Positions 29,897 through 39,921 of a stretch of 64,000 nt of DNA are shown here, piece after piece (the stretch's first letter is position 1; each line of letters starts with the position of its first letter). The notes beneath the pieces were generated by a model. That model worked only from the letters and a program-made list of their open reading frames with translations. It was not told the origin of the DNA and did no database searches. Source of the stretch: Streptomyces sp. DvalAA-43 (GTDB lineage: Bacteria; Actinomycetota; Actinomycetes; Streptomycetales; Streptomycetaceae); NCBI RefSeq assembly GCF_900091725.1, contig NZ_FMBW01000044.1:186001-250000 (forward strand), in the 5' to 3' direction. The translations under genes and the position numbers were made by a program.

Positions 29897-29951
29897 GCCG
29901 TCCACCGTATGCCGCGACGCCCGTCGGCGGGGGCCGCCGGAAGGCTTGACC

Positions 29952-29965
29952 TCAACCATGGTTGA
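29952..29965. promoter_or_regulatory. 14-bp perfect palindrome in a divergent promoter
   Basis: TCAACCATGGTTGA, a perfect palindrome, 18 bp before the FMN reductase start and 56 bp before the divergent PLP enzyme start. With the preceding CC it resembles MerR/SoxR-type sites (CCTCAA...TTGAGG), but the right flank does not match fully. Confidence 0.55.
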
Positions 29966-29982
29966 CATACGAGCCTCTTCGC

Positions 29983-30615
29983 ATGGACCTCACCACAGTT
30001 CCCACGATTCCTGCCACCGGCCCCGCGACCCCGTCCGCCGCGCCCCTGAAGGTCGCGGTCATCCTCGCCAGCAACCGCGAGGGACGGTTCGCCCCGGTCG
30101 TCGCCGGCTGGTTCCTCACGCACACCGACCCCCACCCCGGCATCGAGACCGATCTGATCGACGTCGCGGAACTCGACCTCCCGATCGCCCTCTCCTACCG
30201 GCCCGACGCCGACGCACAGGCCCGACTCGCCGCCGTTTCCGCCCGGTTGGCGGCGGCCGACGCCTTCGTCGTCATCACCCCCGAGTACAACCACTCGTAC
30301 CCGGCACCGCTGAAGAACCTCATCGACTGGCACCGCGCCGAGTGGCAGGCCAAGCCCGTCGCCTTCGTCTCGTACGGCGGGGTCTCCGGCGGGCTGCGCG
30401 CCGTCGAGCACCTGCGGCAGGTCTTCGCGGAGCTGCACACCGTCGGCATCCGCGAGACCGTGTCGTTCCACAACGCGGGCGCCCTCTTCGACGACGCGGG
30501 CAGGCACCGGGACCCGGCGGTCTGCGACGCGGCGGCCAAGGTCCTGCTCGACCAGCTGATCTGGTGGGGCCACGCCCTGCGCGACGCCAAGGCCGTGCGC
30601 CCGTACGACGCCTGA
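29983..30615 (+). CDS. NAD(P)H-dependent FMN reductase
   Basis: A 210-residue flavodoxin-fold protein. The FMN phosphate loop is ILASNREGRFAPVV near residue 25; the family signature VVITPEYNHSYPAPLKNLIDW follows near residue 97, and SYGGVSGGLRAVEHLR is the second flavin loop. Such enzymes reduce quinones, azo compounds, chromate or FMN for partner enzymes. ATG 29983 gives MDLTTVPTI; an upstream ATG at 29962 lies inside the palindrome-flanking promoter. The palindrome at 29952 suggests control by a redox or TetR/MarR-type regulator. Confidence 0.88.
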   Translation: MDLTTVPTIPATGPATPSAAPLKVAVILASNREGRFAPVVAGWFLTHTDPHPGIETDLIDVAELDLPIALSYRPDADAQARLAAVSARLAAADAFVVITPEYNHSYPAPLKNLIDWHRAEWQAKPVAFVSYGGVSGGLRAVEHLRQVFAELHTVGIRETVSFHNAGALFDDAGRHRDPAVCDAAAKVLLDQLIWWGHALRDAKAVRPYDA

Positions 30616-30662
30616 CCCGGAGGCACCGCGACCACACCGGTGGCCCCGGGCCCGCCCCGGGG

Positions 30663-31373
30663 CTACCGCCCGTGCGCCGCCAGCGCCTCCCCGATCCCGG
30701 ACTCCCGCGGCCCCAGGAAGTGCGGATCGGGCCTGAACACGGCGTCCAGCGCCGCCTTCCCCGCCGCGAACACCTCCCGCGTCCCGCCGTAGTACCAGGT
30801 CGCGTCGTGGACGGCGTCCACCCCCACGCCGTACGCGTCGATCCCCGCGGACCGGCACAGCGCGATCGCCCGGCGGATGTGGAATCCCTGGCTCACCAGC
30901 ACCGCGCGGTCGACCCCGAAGATCTTCTTGGCCCGCACACAGGAGTCCCAGGTGTCGAACCCGGCGAAGTCGCTCACGATGTGCTCGTCCGGTACCCCGT
31001 GCTCCCGGAGATAGGTGCGCATGGCATCCGGCTCGTCGTACTCCTTCCGGCTGTTGTCACCGGTCACGAGCACGACCTTCACCTTCCCGTCCCGGTACAG
31101 CTCGGCGGCGGCCTTCAGCCGGTTGGCGAGGTACGGCGTCGGCCTGCCCTGCCAGAGCCCCGCCCCGAACACCATGGCCACCTGCTGCGCGGGCGCGTCC
31201 GCGGTCGTCCTGATCCGGGCGTCGGCGACGGTGTACGTCCAGGCCGAGGGCGCCAGCGCGAGCACACACGCGGCCATCACCCCCTGCACGGCCCGCCGCT
31301 GCCCACGCCGCGTCCGCGGCCACCGCGGCCGCAACCGCCCGAGCAGCTGCCGTTCCGGCCACTTCACCCGCAT
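30663..31373 (-). CDS. YdcF/SanA/ElyC-family membrane protein
   Basis: A 236-residue protein with a basic N-terminus, one membrane segment (residues 31-50) and an extracytoplasmic DUF218 domain. This carries the motifs MVFGAGLWQGRPTPYLANRL, VVLVTGDNSRKEYDEPDAM and SQGFHIRRAIALC. E. coli SanA and ElyC, same fold, affect envelope barrier and peptidoglycan synthesis; the biochemical activity is not settled. ATG 31373 has GGAGGGGGG 6 bases upstream. The Cys pair DSCVRAKK and ALCRSAG could form a disulfide outside the cell. Confidence 0.87.
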   Translation of the reverse strand: MRVKWPERQLLGRLRPRWPRTRRGQRRAVQGVMAACVLALAPSAWTYTVADARIRTTADAPAQQVAMVFGAGLWQGRPTPYLANRLKAAAELYRDGKVKVVLVTGDNSRKEYDEPDAMRTYLREHGVPDEHIVSDFAGFDTWDSCVRAKKIFGVDRAVLVSQGFHIRRAIALCRSAGIDAYGVGVDAVHDATWYYGGTREVFAAGKAALDAVFRPDPHFLGPRESGIGEALAAHGR

Positions 31374-31469
31374 GGGAACCCCCCTCCGTTTCCGTGCCGT
31401 GTTCCGTCTTTCCGCATGATCAGACGATTCGCGGGCCGAAAGGGTTCTCGAACGGGCAGGATGAATGCC

Positions 31470-31805
31470 ATGAACGGAACGGATACCGAGGACGACTGGG
31501 TGACCATCGCCGCCTACGAGAACCTGAAGGGCGCCCTGCATCCGGCGGCCGCCGCGCGGGCCTGACTGCGGGACCGGGGCATCGACTGGATGCCGATACC
31601 CGCCGGCGAACTGCACTGCGACCTGGCCTGCGCCCCGGGCCCGGACGGTCACTGGCGCGGCTGGATCACGGTCCGTGCGCGCGCCTCGGCACTGCGCCCC
31701 CTGGGCCTCCATCCGGACCAGCCCACCTCCCGCCCCACGGCTCCCTCGCCCCCGGGGTGGTGGCACGCGGCGGCGGAGCGGGCGGCCCGGCGAAAGAAAA
31801 CCTGA
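31470..31805 (+). pseudogene. Small gene interrupted by one in-frame TGA
   Basis: ATG 31470 (with CAGGATG upstream) opens MNGTDTEDDWVTIAAYENLK and runs 31 codons to a TGA at 31563-31565. The same frame then continues without any stop for 79 more codons (LRDRGIDWMPIPAGELHCDL...) to TGA at 31803-31805. Both halves look like coding sequence (acidic then mixed, with plausible codon use). A CGA-to-TGA change would explain it. The stop is followed by C (TGAC), a context prone to read-through, and a second start at ATG 31590 could rescue the 3' half. Product unknown. Confidence 0.5.
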
Positions 31806-31871
31806 TGAACGGATATTTCCGGGCGGCCGACCGGGCCTTCTTTGTCGGTCCGGCCGTTTACTGTCGGAACC

Positions 31872-33191
31872 ATGGACGGCATGGACGGTACTCAGGGCAC
31901 ACAGGACCACGGCACGGGCCCCTACGGCGCGGCCGACGCCGAGCGCTGGGACACCGAGCCGGACAAACGGCCCGGCCGCACCGCGTTCCAGCGCGACCGG
32001 GCCCGCGTGCTGCACTCCGCCGCGCTCAGGCGGCTCGCCGGAAAGACCCAGGTCGTCACCCCGGGCACCCGCAGCCATGCCTGGGACGCCAGCCCGCGCA
32101 CCCGGCTCACCCACTCCCTCGAATGCGCCCAGGTCGGCCGCGAGCTCGGAGCGGCGCTCGGCTGCGACCCCGACCTGGTCGAGACGGCCTGCCTCGCCCA
32201 CGACCTGGGCCACCCGCCCTTCGGGCACAACGGCGAGCAGGCGCTCAACGACTTCGCGTCCGACTGCGGCGGCTTCGAGGGCAACGCCCAGTCGCTGCGC
32301 CTGCTGACCCGGCTCGAACCGAAGCGGTTCGTGCCCGACACCCACACCGGCGAGCCGGTCAGCGTCGGGCTCAACCTGACCCGGGCCGCCCTGGACGCCG
32401 CCACCAAGTACCCATGGCCGCGCGGCGCCCACCCCACCGACCCCGGCTCGCCGAAATTCGGGGTGTACGAGGACGACCTGCCGGTCTTCGCCTGGGCCCG
32501 CAAGGGGGCGCCGAAGGACCGCAAGTGCTTCGAGGCCCAGGTCATGGACTGGTCCGACGACGTCGCCTACTCCGTGCACGACTTCGAGGACGGGCTGCAC
32601 GCCGGGCACATCGACCCCAACTGCCTCTACGCCGAGCCGGAGCGGAACGAGATCTGGGCGGTCGCCATCGGCCGCTACGTCCCGGCGGACACCGAGCCCC
32701 AGGAGCTGGCCGACGCGCTGGACCGGCTCATCGCCCAGGACTGGTGGCCGCACGGCTACGACGGATCCGCCCTCGCCCAGGCCCGGCTGAAGGACGCGAC
32801 GAGCCAGCTGATCGGCCGGTTCTGCCTCGCCGCCGAGAGCGGCACCCGGCAGGCGTACGGGCTCGGCCGCCTCGGCCGCTACGGCGCCGAGCTGGTCGTC
32901 CCCCGCGCGGCCCGTACCGAGTGCGCCGTGCTCAAGGCGGTCGCCGACCGCTACGTCATGCAGCGCGCCGAACAGGAGGCGATCCGCGCCGACCAGCGGA
33001 TCGTCATCGCCGAGCTGGCCGCCGCACTGACCGCGCGCGCCCCGGAGGGGCTGGAACCGCAGTTCCGGGCCCTGTTCGACGCCGCCCGCGACGACCGGGC
33101 CCGCAAGCGCGTCCTGGTCGACCAGATCGCCGCGCTCACCGATGCCTCGGCCCGCTCGCTGCACAAGGCACTCACCACACGCCGCCGATGA
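31872..33191 (+). CDS. dgt: Deoxyguanosinetriphosphate triphosphohydrolase-like protein
   Basis: An HD-domain enzyme that splits dNTPs into deoxynucleoside and triphosphate. The 439-residue protein shows the metal-binding set: H in RTRLTHSLE, HD in CLAHDLGHPPFGHNGE, and the distant D in DDVAYSVHDFEDG. The N-terminal RTAFQRDRARVLHSAALRRL is the usual start of the family. ATG 31872 was chosen; 31881 and 31842 are possible. It stands upstream of dnaG with one gene between them, a usual Streptomyces placement. Confidence 0.93.
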   Translation: MDGMDGTQGTQDHGTGPYGAADAERWDTEPDKRPGRTAFQRDRARVLHSAALRRLAGKTQVVTPGTRSHAWDASPRTRLTHSLECAQVGRELGAALGCDPDLVETACLAHDLGHPPFGHNGEQALNDFASDCGGFEGNAQSLRLLTRLEPKRFVPDTHTGEPVSVGLNLTRAALDAATKYPWPRGAHPTDPGSPKFGVYEDDLPVFAWARKGAPKDRKCFEAQVMDWSDDVAYSVHDFEDGLHAGHIDPNCLYAEPERNEIWAVAIGRYVPADTEPQELADALDRLIAQDWWPHGYDGSALAQARLKDATSQLIGRFCLAAESGTRQAYGLGRLGRYGAELVVPRAARTECAVLKAVADRYVMQRAEQEAIRADQRIVIAELAAALTARAPEGLEPQFRALFDAARDDRARKRVLVDQIAALTDASARSLHKALTTRRR

Positions 33192-33414
33192 CCGGCTCCC
33201 GCCCCTGGCCGTGGGACCCGCCCCCGGCGAGGGATCCGTCCCGATTCCGCCTTGTCTGCGAGCCGTGCCCCGTCCGGCGGGCCGCGCCGCGCAGACTGGG
33301 CCGGTCGGGCCCCGGGGTCTGACCTGATCGGGGTACACCCTCTTTCGTCATCACACTGCGTGCGGGACGCTCGCAGGTGGCGGCGGAGCGCAGCAAGCAC
33401 CGAGGAGGCATCAA

Positions 33415-34674
33415 GTGGTCGACGCACATCGGACGTTCGTCATCGTCGGCGGAGGACTGGCGGGAGCGAAGGCGGCCGAGACACTCCGCACGGAGGGTTT
33501 CAGCGGCCGGGTGATCCTGCTCGGCGACGAACGGGACCATCCCTACGAACGGCCCCCGCTCTCCAAGGGCTATCTGTCCGGCAAGGAGGCCCGGGACAGC
33601 GTCTTCGTCCATGAGCCCGCCTGGTACGCGGGCGCCGAGATCGAGCTGCACCTGGGACAGCCGGTCACCTCGCTCGACCGGAAGGCCCACGCCGTACAGC
33701 TCGGCGACGGCACCGTCGTCCACTACGACAAGCTGCTGCTCGCCACCGGGGCCGAGCCACGCCGCCTCCCCGTACCGGGCACGGACCTGGCAGGCGTCCA
33801 CCATCTGCGCCGCCTCGCCCACGCCGACCGGCTGCGCAACGTACTGGCCGCACTGGGCCGCGACAACGGCCATCTGGTGATCGCCGGGGCCGGCTGGATC
33901 GGCCTGGAGGTCGCGGCGGCGGCCCGCGGGTACGGCGCCGAGGTCACCGTCATGGAACCGGAGCCGACCCCGCTCCACCAGGTCGTCGGCCCCGAGCTCG
34001 GCCAGATCTTCACCGATCTCCACCGCGACCACGGGGTCCGCTTCCACTTCGGCGTCCGCCTCACCGAGATCATCGGCCAGGACGGCCTGGTCCTCGCCGT
34101 CCGCACCGACGACGGCGAGGAGCACCCCGCCCACGACGTGCTCGCCGCGATCGGCGCCGCGCCCCGCACCGCCCTCGCCGAGACCGCCGGGCTCGCCATG
34201 GCCCCCCGCGCGGACGGCGGCGGCATCGCCGTCGACGCCTCGCTGCGCACCAGCGACCCGCACATCTACGCGGCCGGTGACGTCGCCAACGTCGCCCATC
34301 CGCTGCTCGGCACCCGGCTGCGCGTGGAGCACTGGGCCAACGCGCTGAACAGCGGCCCGGCCGCGGCCCGCGCCATGCTCGGCCAGGAGGTCGCCTACGA
34401 CCGGGTGCCGTACTTCTTCTCCGACCAGTACGACCTCGGCCTCGAATACTCGGGCTGGGCACCGCCGGGCAGCTACGACCAGGTGGTCATCCGGGGCGAC
34501 GCGGGGAAGCGCGAGTTCATCGCCTTCTGGCTGAAGGACCACCGGGTACTGGCCGGGATGAACGTCAATGTGTGGGACGTCACCGAGACGGTGCAGGGGC
34601 TGATCCGGTCCGGCCGGCAGATCGACCCGGACGCGCTGGCGGACCCGTCCGTACCGCTGGAGTCCCTGGGCTGA
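33415..34674 (+). CDS. Ferredoxin/rubredoxin-reductase-type FAD oxidoreductase
   Basis: A 419-residue flavoprotein of the BphA4/camA class that passes electrons from NAD(P)H to a ferredoxin, often for a cytochrome P450 or dioxygenase. FAD motif FVIVGGGLAGAKAAE at the start, RPPLSKGYL, NAD motif VIAGAGWIGLEVA near residue 155, and the second FAD motif IYAAGDVANV near residue 282. The C-terminal reductase domain contains EHWANALNSG and YFFSDQYDLGLEY. GTG 33415 has GAGGAGG upstream. No ferredoxin gene is adjacent. Confidence 0.92.
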   Translation: MVDAHRTFVIVGGGLAGAKAAETLRTEGFSGRVILLGDERDHPYERPPLSKGYLSGKEARDSVFVHEPAWYAGAEIELHLGQPVTSLDRKAHAVQLGDGTVVHYDKLLLATGAEPRRLPVPGTDLAGVHHLRRLAHADRLRNVLAALGRDNGHLVIAGAGWIGLEVAAAARGYGAEVTVMEPEPTPLHQVVGPELGQIFTDLHRDHGVRFHFGVRLTEIIGQDGLVLAVRTDDGEEHPAHDVLAAIGAAPRTALAETAGLAMAPRADGGGIAVDASLRTSDPHIYAAGDVANVAHPLLGTRLRVEHWANALNSGPAAARAMLGQEVAYDRVPYFFSDQYDLGLEYSGWAPPGSYDQVVIRGDAGKREFIAFWLKDHRVLAGMNVNVWDVTETVQGLIRSGRQIDPDALADPSVPLESLG

Positions 34675-34742
34675 GCCCCCGGGTTCCACGGATCACCTCG
34701 GCACGTGGCACGGCTGTCGTACCCCACCCGTAGACTTCACCC

Positions 34743-36650
34743 GTGGCAGGCAGGATCAATGACGACGATGTGAAGGCGGTACGGGACGCGGTCCCGATCG
34801 ACGCCGTCGTTTCCGAGTATCTCCAGCTGCGCAACGCGGGCGGTGGCAACCTCAAGGGCCTCTGCCCGTTCCACGACGAGAAGTCCCCCTCCTTCCAGGT
34901 CAGCCCGAGCAAGGGTCTCTTCCACTGCTTCGGCTGCCAGGAGGGCGGCGACACGATCGCCTTCGTGCAGAAGATCGACCATCTGACGTTCGCGGAGGTC
35001 GTCGAGCGGCTCGCCGCCAAGGCGGGCATCACCCTGCGCTACGAGGAGGGCGGGTACAACCCCTCCCACCAGCGCGGCGAGCGCATCAGGCTGGTCGAGG
35101 CACACAAGGCGGCCGCCCAGTTCTACACCGAGCAGCTGGACGGCCCCGAGGCCGAGATCGGCCGGAAGTTCCTCGCCGAGCGCGGCTTCGACCAGGCCGC
35201 CGCCGCCCACTTCGGCATCGGCTACAGCCCGGCGGGCTGGGACCACCTCACCCGCTATCTCCGCGGCAAGGGCTTCAGCGACAAGGAGCTGATCGCCTCC
35301 GGCCTCTCCCAGGACGGCAGGCGCGGCCCCATCGACCGCTTCCGCGGCCGGCTGATGTGGCCGATCAGCGACACCTCCGGCGACATCGTCGGCTTCGGCG
35401 CCCGCAAGCTCCGCGACGACGACAACGGCCCGAAGTACCTCAACACCCCCGAGACCGCGATCTACAAGAAGTCCCAGGTGCTGTACGGCATCGACCTGGC
35501 GAAGAAGGACATCGCGAAGGCCAGCCGGGCCGTGGTCGTCGAGGGCTACACCGACGTCATGGCCTGCCATCTCGCCGGGATCACCACCGCCATCGCCACC
35601 TGCGGCACGGCCTTCGGCGGCGACCACATCAAGATCCTCCGCCGGCTCCTGATGGACAACGGCAGCGCCCGGGTGATCTTCACCTTCGACGGCGACGCGG
35701 CCGGTCAGAAGGCCGCCCTGCGCGCCTTCGAGGACGACCAGAAGTTCGCCGCCGAGACGTACATCGCGATCGCCCCGGACAACATGGACCCCTGCGATCT
35801 GCGGCTCGCCAAGGGCGACGAGGCCGTCCGCGACCTGGTCGAACCCCGCACCCCGCTCTTCGAGTTCGCGCTCCGCCAGATCGTCGCCCGCTACGACCTG
35901 GAGACCCCGGCGGGCCGCGCGGCCGCGCTCGACGAGGCCGCCCCCGTCGTCGCCAAGATCAAGACGGGCAGCGTCCAGCGGGAGGTCGCCGTCCAGCTCG
36001 CCGGCTTCGTCGGCATCCTGGACCAGGAGTACGTCGTGCACCGGGTCAACCAGCTCGCCCAGTGGGCCCGGGGCCGGGGCGACCAGCGCGGATCCGCCCG
36101 GCCCTCCTCCCGCGCCGCCGCGCAGCACCAGCAGGTCCAGGCCCCCGTCGCCCCCTCCGGCCCCGCGCTCAACCTCCGCAGCCCCGCCCACCGCACCGAA
36201 CGCGAGCTGCTCAAGCTCGCCCTGCAGAAGCCCGCCCTGGTCTCCCCGGCCTTCGACGCCTACGGGGTGGACGAGTTCACCGCCCCGCCGTACGCCGCGG
36301 TCCGCCAGTGCATCGCCGAGGCCGGCGGCGCCGAGATGGGCGTCGCCGAGACCCGCGAATACCTCGTCCAGGTGCTCGACGCGACCCCCAACGACGCGGT
36401 GCGCAAACTGGTCACCGAGCTGGCGGTCGAGGTCATCCACGGCAAGTCCATCGACGAGGCCTACGCGGGCGAGCAGCTCGTCCAGGTCCGGCTGCGCGCC
36501 GTCGACCGCCGGATCGACGACGTGCAGGGCAGCCTCGCCCGGCTCGGCACCAATGTCGCCCCCGACCACCTGGCCGCCGCGCAGAACGAGGTCTGGGTCC
36601 TCCAGAAGTACGCCGAGTCCCTGCGCATCAACGGAGCCGACGCGCTCTGA
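34743..36650 (+). CDS. dnaG: DNA primase
   Basis: DnaG makes RNA primers for replication. The 635-residue protein has the N-terminal CHC2 zinc ribbon (LCPFHDEKSPSF, HCFGC), the RNA polymerase core with TOPRIM domain (VVVEGYTDVMA near residue 265, FTFDGDAAGQKA near residue 317) and a helicase-binding C-terminal domain after a Pro/Gln/Ala linker near residue 455-480. The GTG at 34743 is the only sensible start. The gene is followed by hrdA in the same direction. Confidence 0.97.
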   Translation: MAGRINDDDVKAVRDAVPIDAVVSEYLQLRNAGGGNLKGLCPFHDEKSPSFQVSPSKGLFHCFGCQEGGDTIAFVQKIDHLTFAEVVERLAAKAGITLRYEEGGYNPSHQRGERIRLVEAHKAAAQFYTEQLDGPEAEIGRKFLAERGFDQAAAAHFGIGYSPAGWDHLTRYLRGKGFSDKELIASGLSQDGRRGPIDRFRGRLMWPISDTSGDIVGFGARKLRDDDNGPKYLNTPETAIYKKSQVLYGIDLAKKDIAKASRAVVVEGYTDVMACHLAGITTAIATCGTAFGGDHIKILRRLLMDNGSARVIFTFDGDAAGQKAALRAFEDDQKFAAETYIAIAPDNMDPCDLRLAKGDEAVRDLVEPRTPLFEFALRQIVARYDLETPAGRAAALDEAAPVVAKIKTGSVQREVAVQLAGFVGILDQEYVVHRVNQLAQWARGRGDQRGSARPSSRAAAQHQQVQAPVAPSGPALNLRSPAHRTERELLKLALQKPALVSPAFDAYGVDEFTAPPYAAVRQCIAEAGGAEMGVAETREYLVQVLDATPNDAVRKLVTELAVEVIHGKSIDEAYAGEQLVQVRLRAVDRRIDDVQGSLARLGTNVAPDHLAAAQNEVWVLQKYAESLRINGADAL

Positions 36651-36841
36651 CCGGCCCCGGGCCGTCCGCGTAACCGACCGGTCACGGACCGGGCTCAGAA
36701 AGTCACCGCACGCCCCTCGTGGCGGCGATGTGTCTTCCCCCACACTGGGGGCGGTGCCTGAGACATCGGAGCGCGGCCGGTCCACCGAGCGGTGGTCCTC
36801 CATCCCCGCGGTCCGGCAGCGATCACCTGGAGGTCGCCCCC

Positions 36842-37927
<1,086 letters not shown>

Positions 37928-37932
37928 CGGCG

Positions 37933-37970
37933 CGAGGGCCCGCACCGCCGGACGGCGGCACGGGCCCTCG
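37933..37970. terminator. Bidirectional terminator between hrdA and the ABC exporter
   Basis: Outer 10-bp stem (CGAGGGCCCG / CGGGCCCTCG) enclosing an inner CCGCCG/CGGCGG hairpin, between convergent genes. Confidence 0.75.
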
Positions 37971-37989
37971 GACCGAACGGGCGGTGCTC

Positions 37990-39921
37990 CTAGTCGACTT
38001 CGGCGACCGCCTGCGCGAACTGCGCCGAGTACAGCCGGGCGTAGGCGCCTTCGGCGGCCAACAGCTCCTCGTGCGTGCCCTGTTCGACGATCGAGCCGTT
38101 CTCCATCACCAGGATGACGTCGGCGTCCCGGATGGTGGAGAGCCGGTGCGCGATCACAAAGCTCGTACGGCCGTGGGCCAGGCGGGCCATCGCCTTCTGG
38201 ATCAGCACCTCCGTACGGGTGTCGACGGAGCTGGTCGCCTCGTCGAGCACCAGGATCACCGGGTCGGACAGGAACGCCCGCGCGATGGTGATCAGCTGCT
38301 TCTCGCCCGCGCTGACGCCGGAGCCCTCGTCGTCGATCACCGTGTCGTAGCCGTCCGGCAGGGTACGGATGAAGCGGTCGGCGTGGGCCGCCTTCGCCGC
38401 CTCCTCGATCTCCTCGCGGGTGACCTCGCGGGACGCCCCGTACGCGATGTTGTCCGCGATGGAACCGCCGAACAGCCAGGTGTCCTGGAGGACCATGCCG
38501 ATGCCCTGCCGCAGCTCGTCGCGCGACATCTTCGTCACATCGACCCCGTCCAGCGTGATCCGGCCGCCCGTGACCTCGTAGAACCGCATCAGCAGATTGA
38601 CGAGCGTGGTCTTGCCGGCGCCCGTCGGCCCGACGATCGCGACCGTGTGACCGGGCTCGACGTTCAGCGAGAGGTCCTCGATGAGCGGCTTGTCCGCGGC
38701 GTAGCGGAACGACACCTTCTCCAGCGAGACGCTGCCCCGCAGCTCCTCGGGACGCTCGCGCTCACCGGGCGCGGGGTCGGCGCCCTGCTCCTCGGCGTCC
38801 AGCAGCTCGAAGATCCGCTCGGCCGAGGCGACGCCCGACTGCACCAGGTTCGCCATCGAGGCGACCTGGGTCAGCGGCATCGAGAACTGCCGCGAGTACT
38901 GGATGAACGCCTGCACATCACCGATCGACAGCGACCCCGAAGCGACCCGCAGGCCACCCACGACGGCGATCAGCACATAGTTCAGGTTGGAGACGAACAT
39001 CATCAGCGGCTGCATGATCCCGCTGTTGAACTGCGCCCTGAAACCGGCCTCGTACAGCGCCTCGTTCTGCTCGGCGAAGTCCTTCGCGGACTCCTCCTGC
39101 CGCCCGAAGACCTTCACCAGGGTGTGCCCGGTGTACATCTCCTCGATGTGGGCGTTGAGCTTGCCCGTCACCTTCCACTGCTGCACGAACTGCGGCTGCG
39201 AGCGCTTGCCGACCTTGGTGGCCACGACCACCGAGAGCGGCACCGTCACCAGCGCGACCAGCGCCAGCAGCGGCGAGACCCAGAACATCATGACCAGCAC
39301 GCCGACGATGGTGAGCAGGGAGTTGATGAGCTGGCCCATCGTCTGCTGCATCGTCTGCGAGATGTTGTCGATGTCGTTCGTCGCCCGGCTGAGCACCTCG
39401 CCGCGCTTGGCCCGGTCGAAGTACGACAGCGGCAGCCGCGACAGCTTCGTCTGGATGTCCTCGCGCAGCTGGAAGATGATCCGGTTGATGATCCGGATCG
39501 ACAGCCGGGTCGCCACCAGCATCAGCAGGCCCGCGCCGACGTAGACCGTCAGCGCCACCAGCAGTACGTCGCCCACCGCACCGAAGTCGATGCCGTGACC
39601 CGGGATGAAGTCCACCCCGGAGAGCATGTCGGCGAGGCCGCTGTTGCTCTTGCGCAGGCCCTCGACGGCCTGTTCCTTGGTCGTCCCCTGCGGCATCTGC
39701 CGGCCGACGACCCCGGCGAAGATCAGGTCGGTCGCCCGGCCGAGGATCTTCGGCCCGACCACCGACAGGGCGACGCTCAGCACCGAGGCCGCCAGTGTCG
39801 CGTACAGGGCGGTCTTCTCCGCCGCGAAGCGCTTCAGCAGCCGCTTCGAGGACCCCTTGAAGTCCATGGACCGGTCGGTCGGCGCCCCGCCCGCCATCAT
39901 GCGTCCGCCAGGCCCGGCCAT
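37990..39921 (-). CDS. ABC exporter half-transporter, subunit 2
   Basis: A 643-residue fusion of a six-helix exporter membrane domain (residues 35-340) and an ATPase (390-630). Walker A is GPTGAGKTTLV, signature VSAGEKQLITIARAFL, Walker B VILVLDEATSSVDTR and switch His in VIAHRLSTI. The signature SAGEK in place of SGGQ is normal for one partner of a heterodimeric exporter. Its ATG overlaps the TAA of the upstream gene (TAATG), so the two subunits are made together. Substrate unknown; multidrug or lipid export is typical. Confidence 0.9.
   Translation of the reverse strand: MAGPGGRMMAGGAPTDRSMDFKGSSKRLLKRFAAEKTALYATLAASVLSVALSVVGPKILGRATDLIFAGVVGRQMPQGTTKEQAVEGLRKSNSGLADMLSGVDFIPGHGIDFGAVGDVLLVALTVYVGAGLLMLVATRLSIRIINRIIFQLREDIQTKLSRLPLSYFDRAKRGEVLSRATNDIDNISQTMQQTMGQLINSLLTIVGVLVMMFWVSPLLALVALVTVPLSVVVATKVGKRSQPQFVQQWKVTGKLNAHIEEMYTGHTLVKVFGRQEESAKDFAEQNEALYEAGFRAQFNSGIMQPLMMFVSNLNYVLIAVVGGLRVASGSLSIGDVQAFIQYSRQFSMPLTQVASMANLVQSGVASAERIFELLDAEEQGADPAPGERERPEELRGSVSLEKVSFRYAADKPLIEDLSLNVEPGHTVAIVGPTGAGKTTLVNLLMRFYEVTGGRITLDGVDVTKMSRDELRQGIGMVLQDTWLFGGSIADNIAYGASREVTREEIEEAAKAAHADRFIRTLPDGYDTVIDDEGSGVSAGEKQLITIARAFLSDPVILVLDEATSSVDTRTEVLIQKAMARLAHGRTSFVIAHRLSTIRDADVILVMENGSIVEQGTHEELLAAEGAYARLYSAQFAQAVAEVD

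Noticed and set aside
31563..31565. Selenocysteine reading of the in-frame TGA
   Set aside because: No hairpin of the needed type directly follows and no redox motif surrounds the codon; a nonsense mutation or read-through is simpler.
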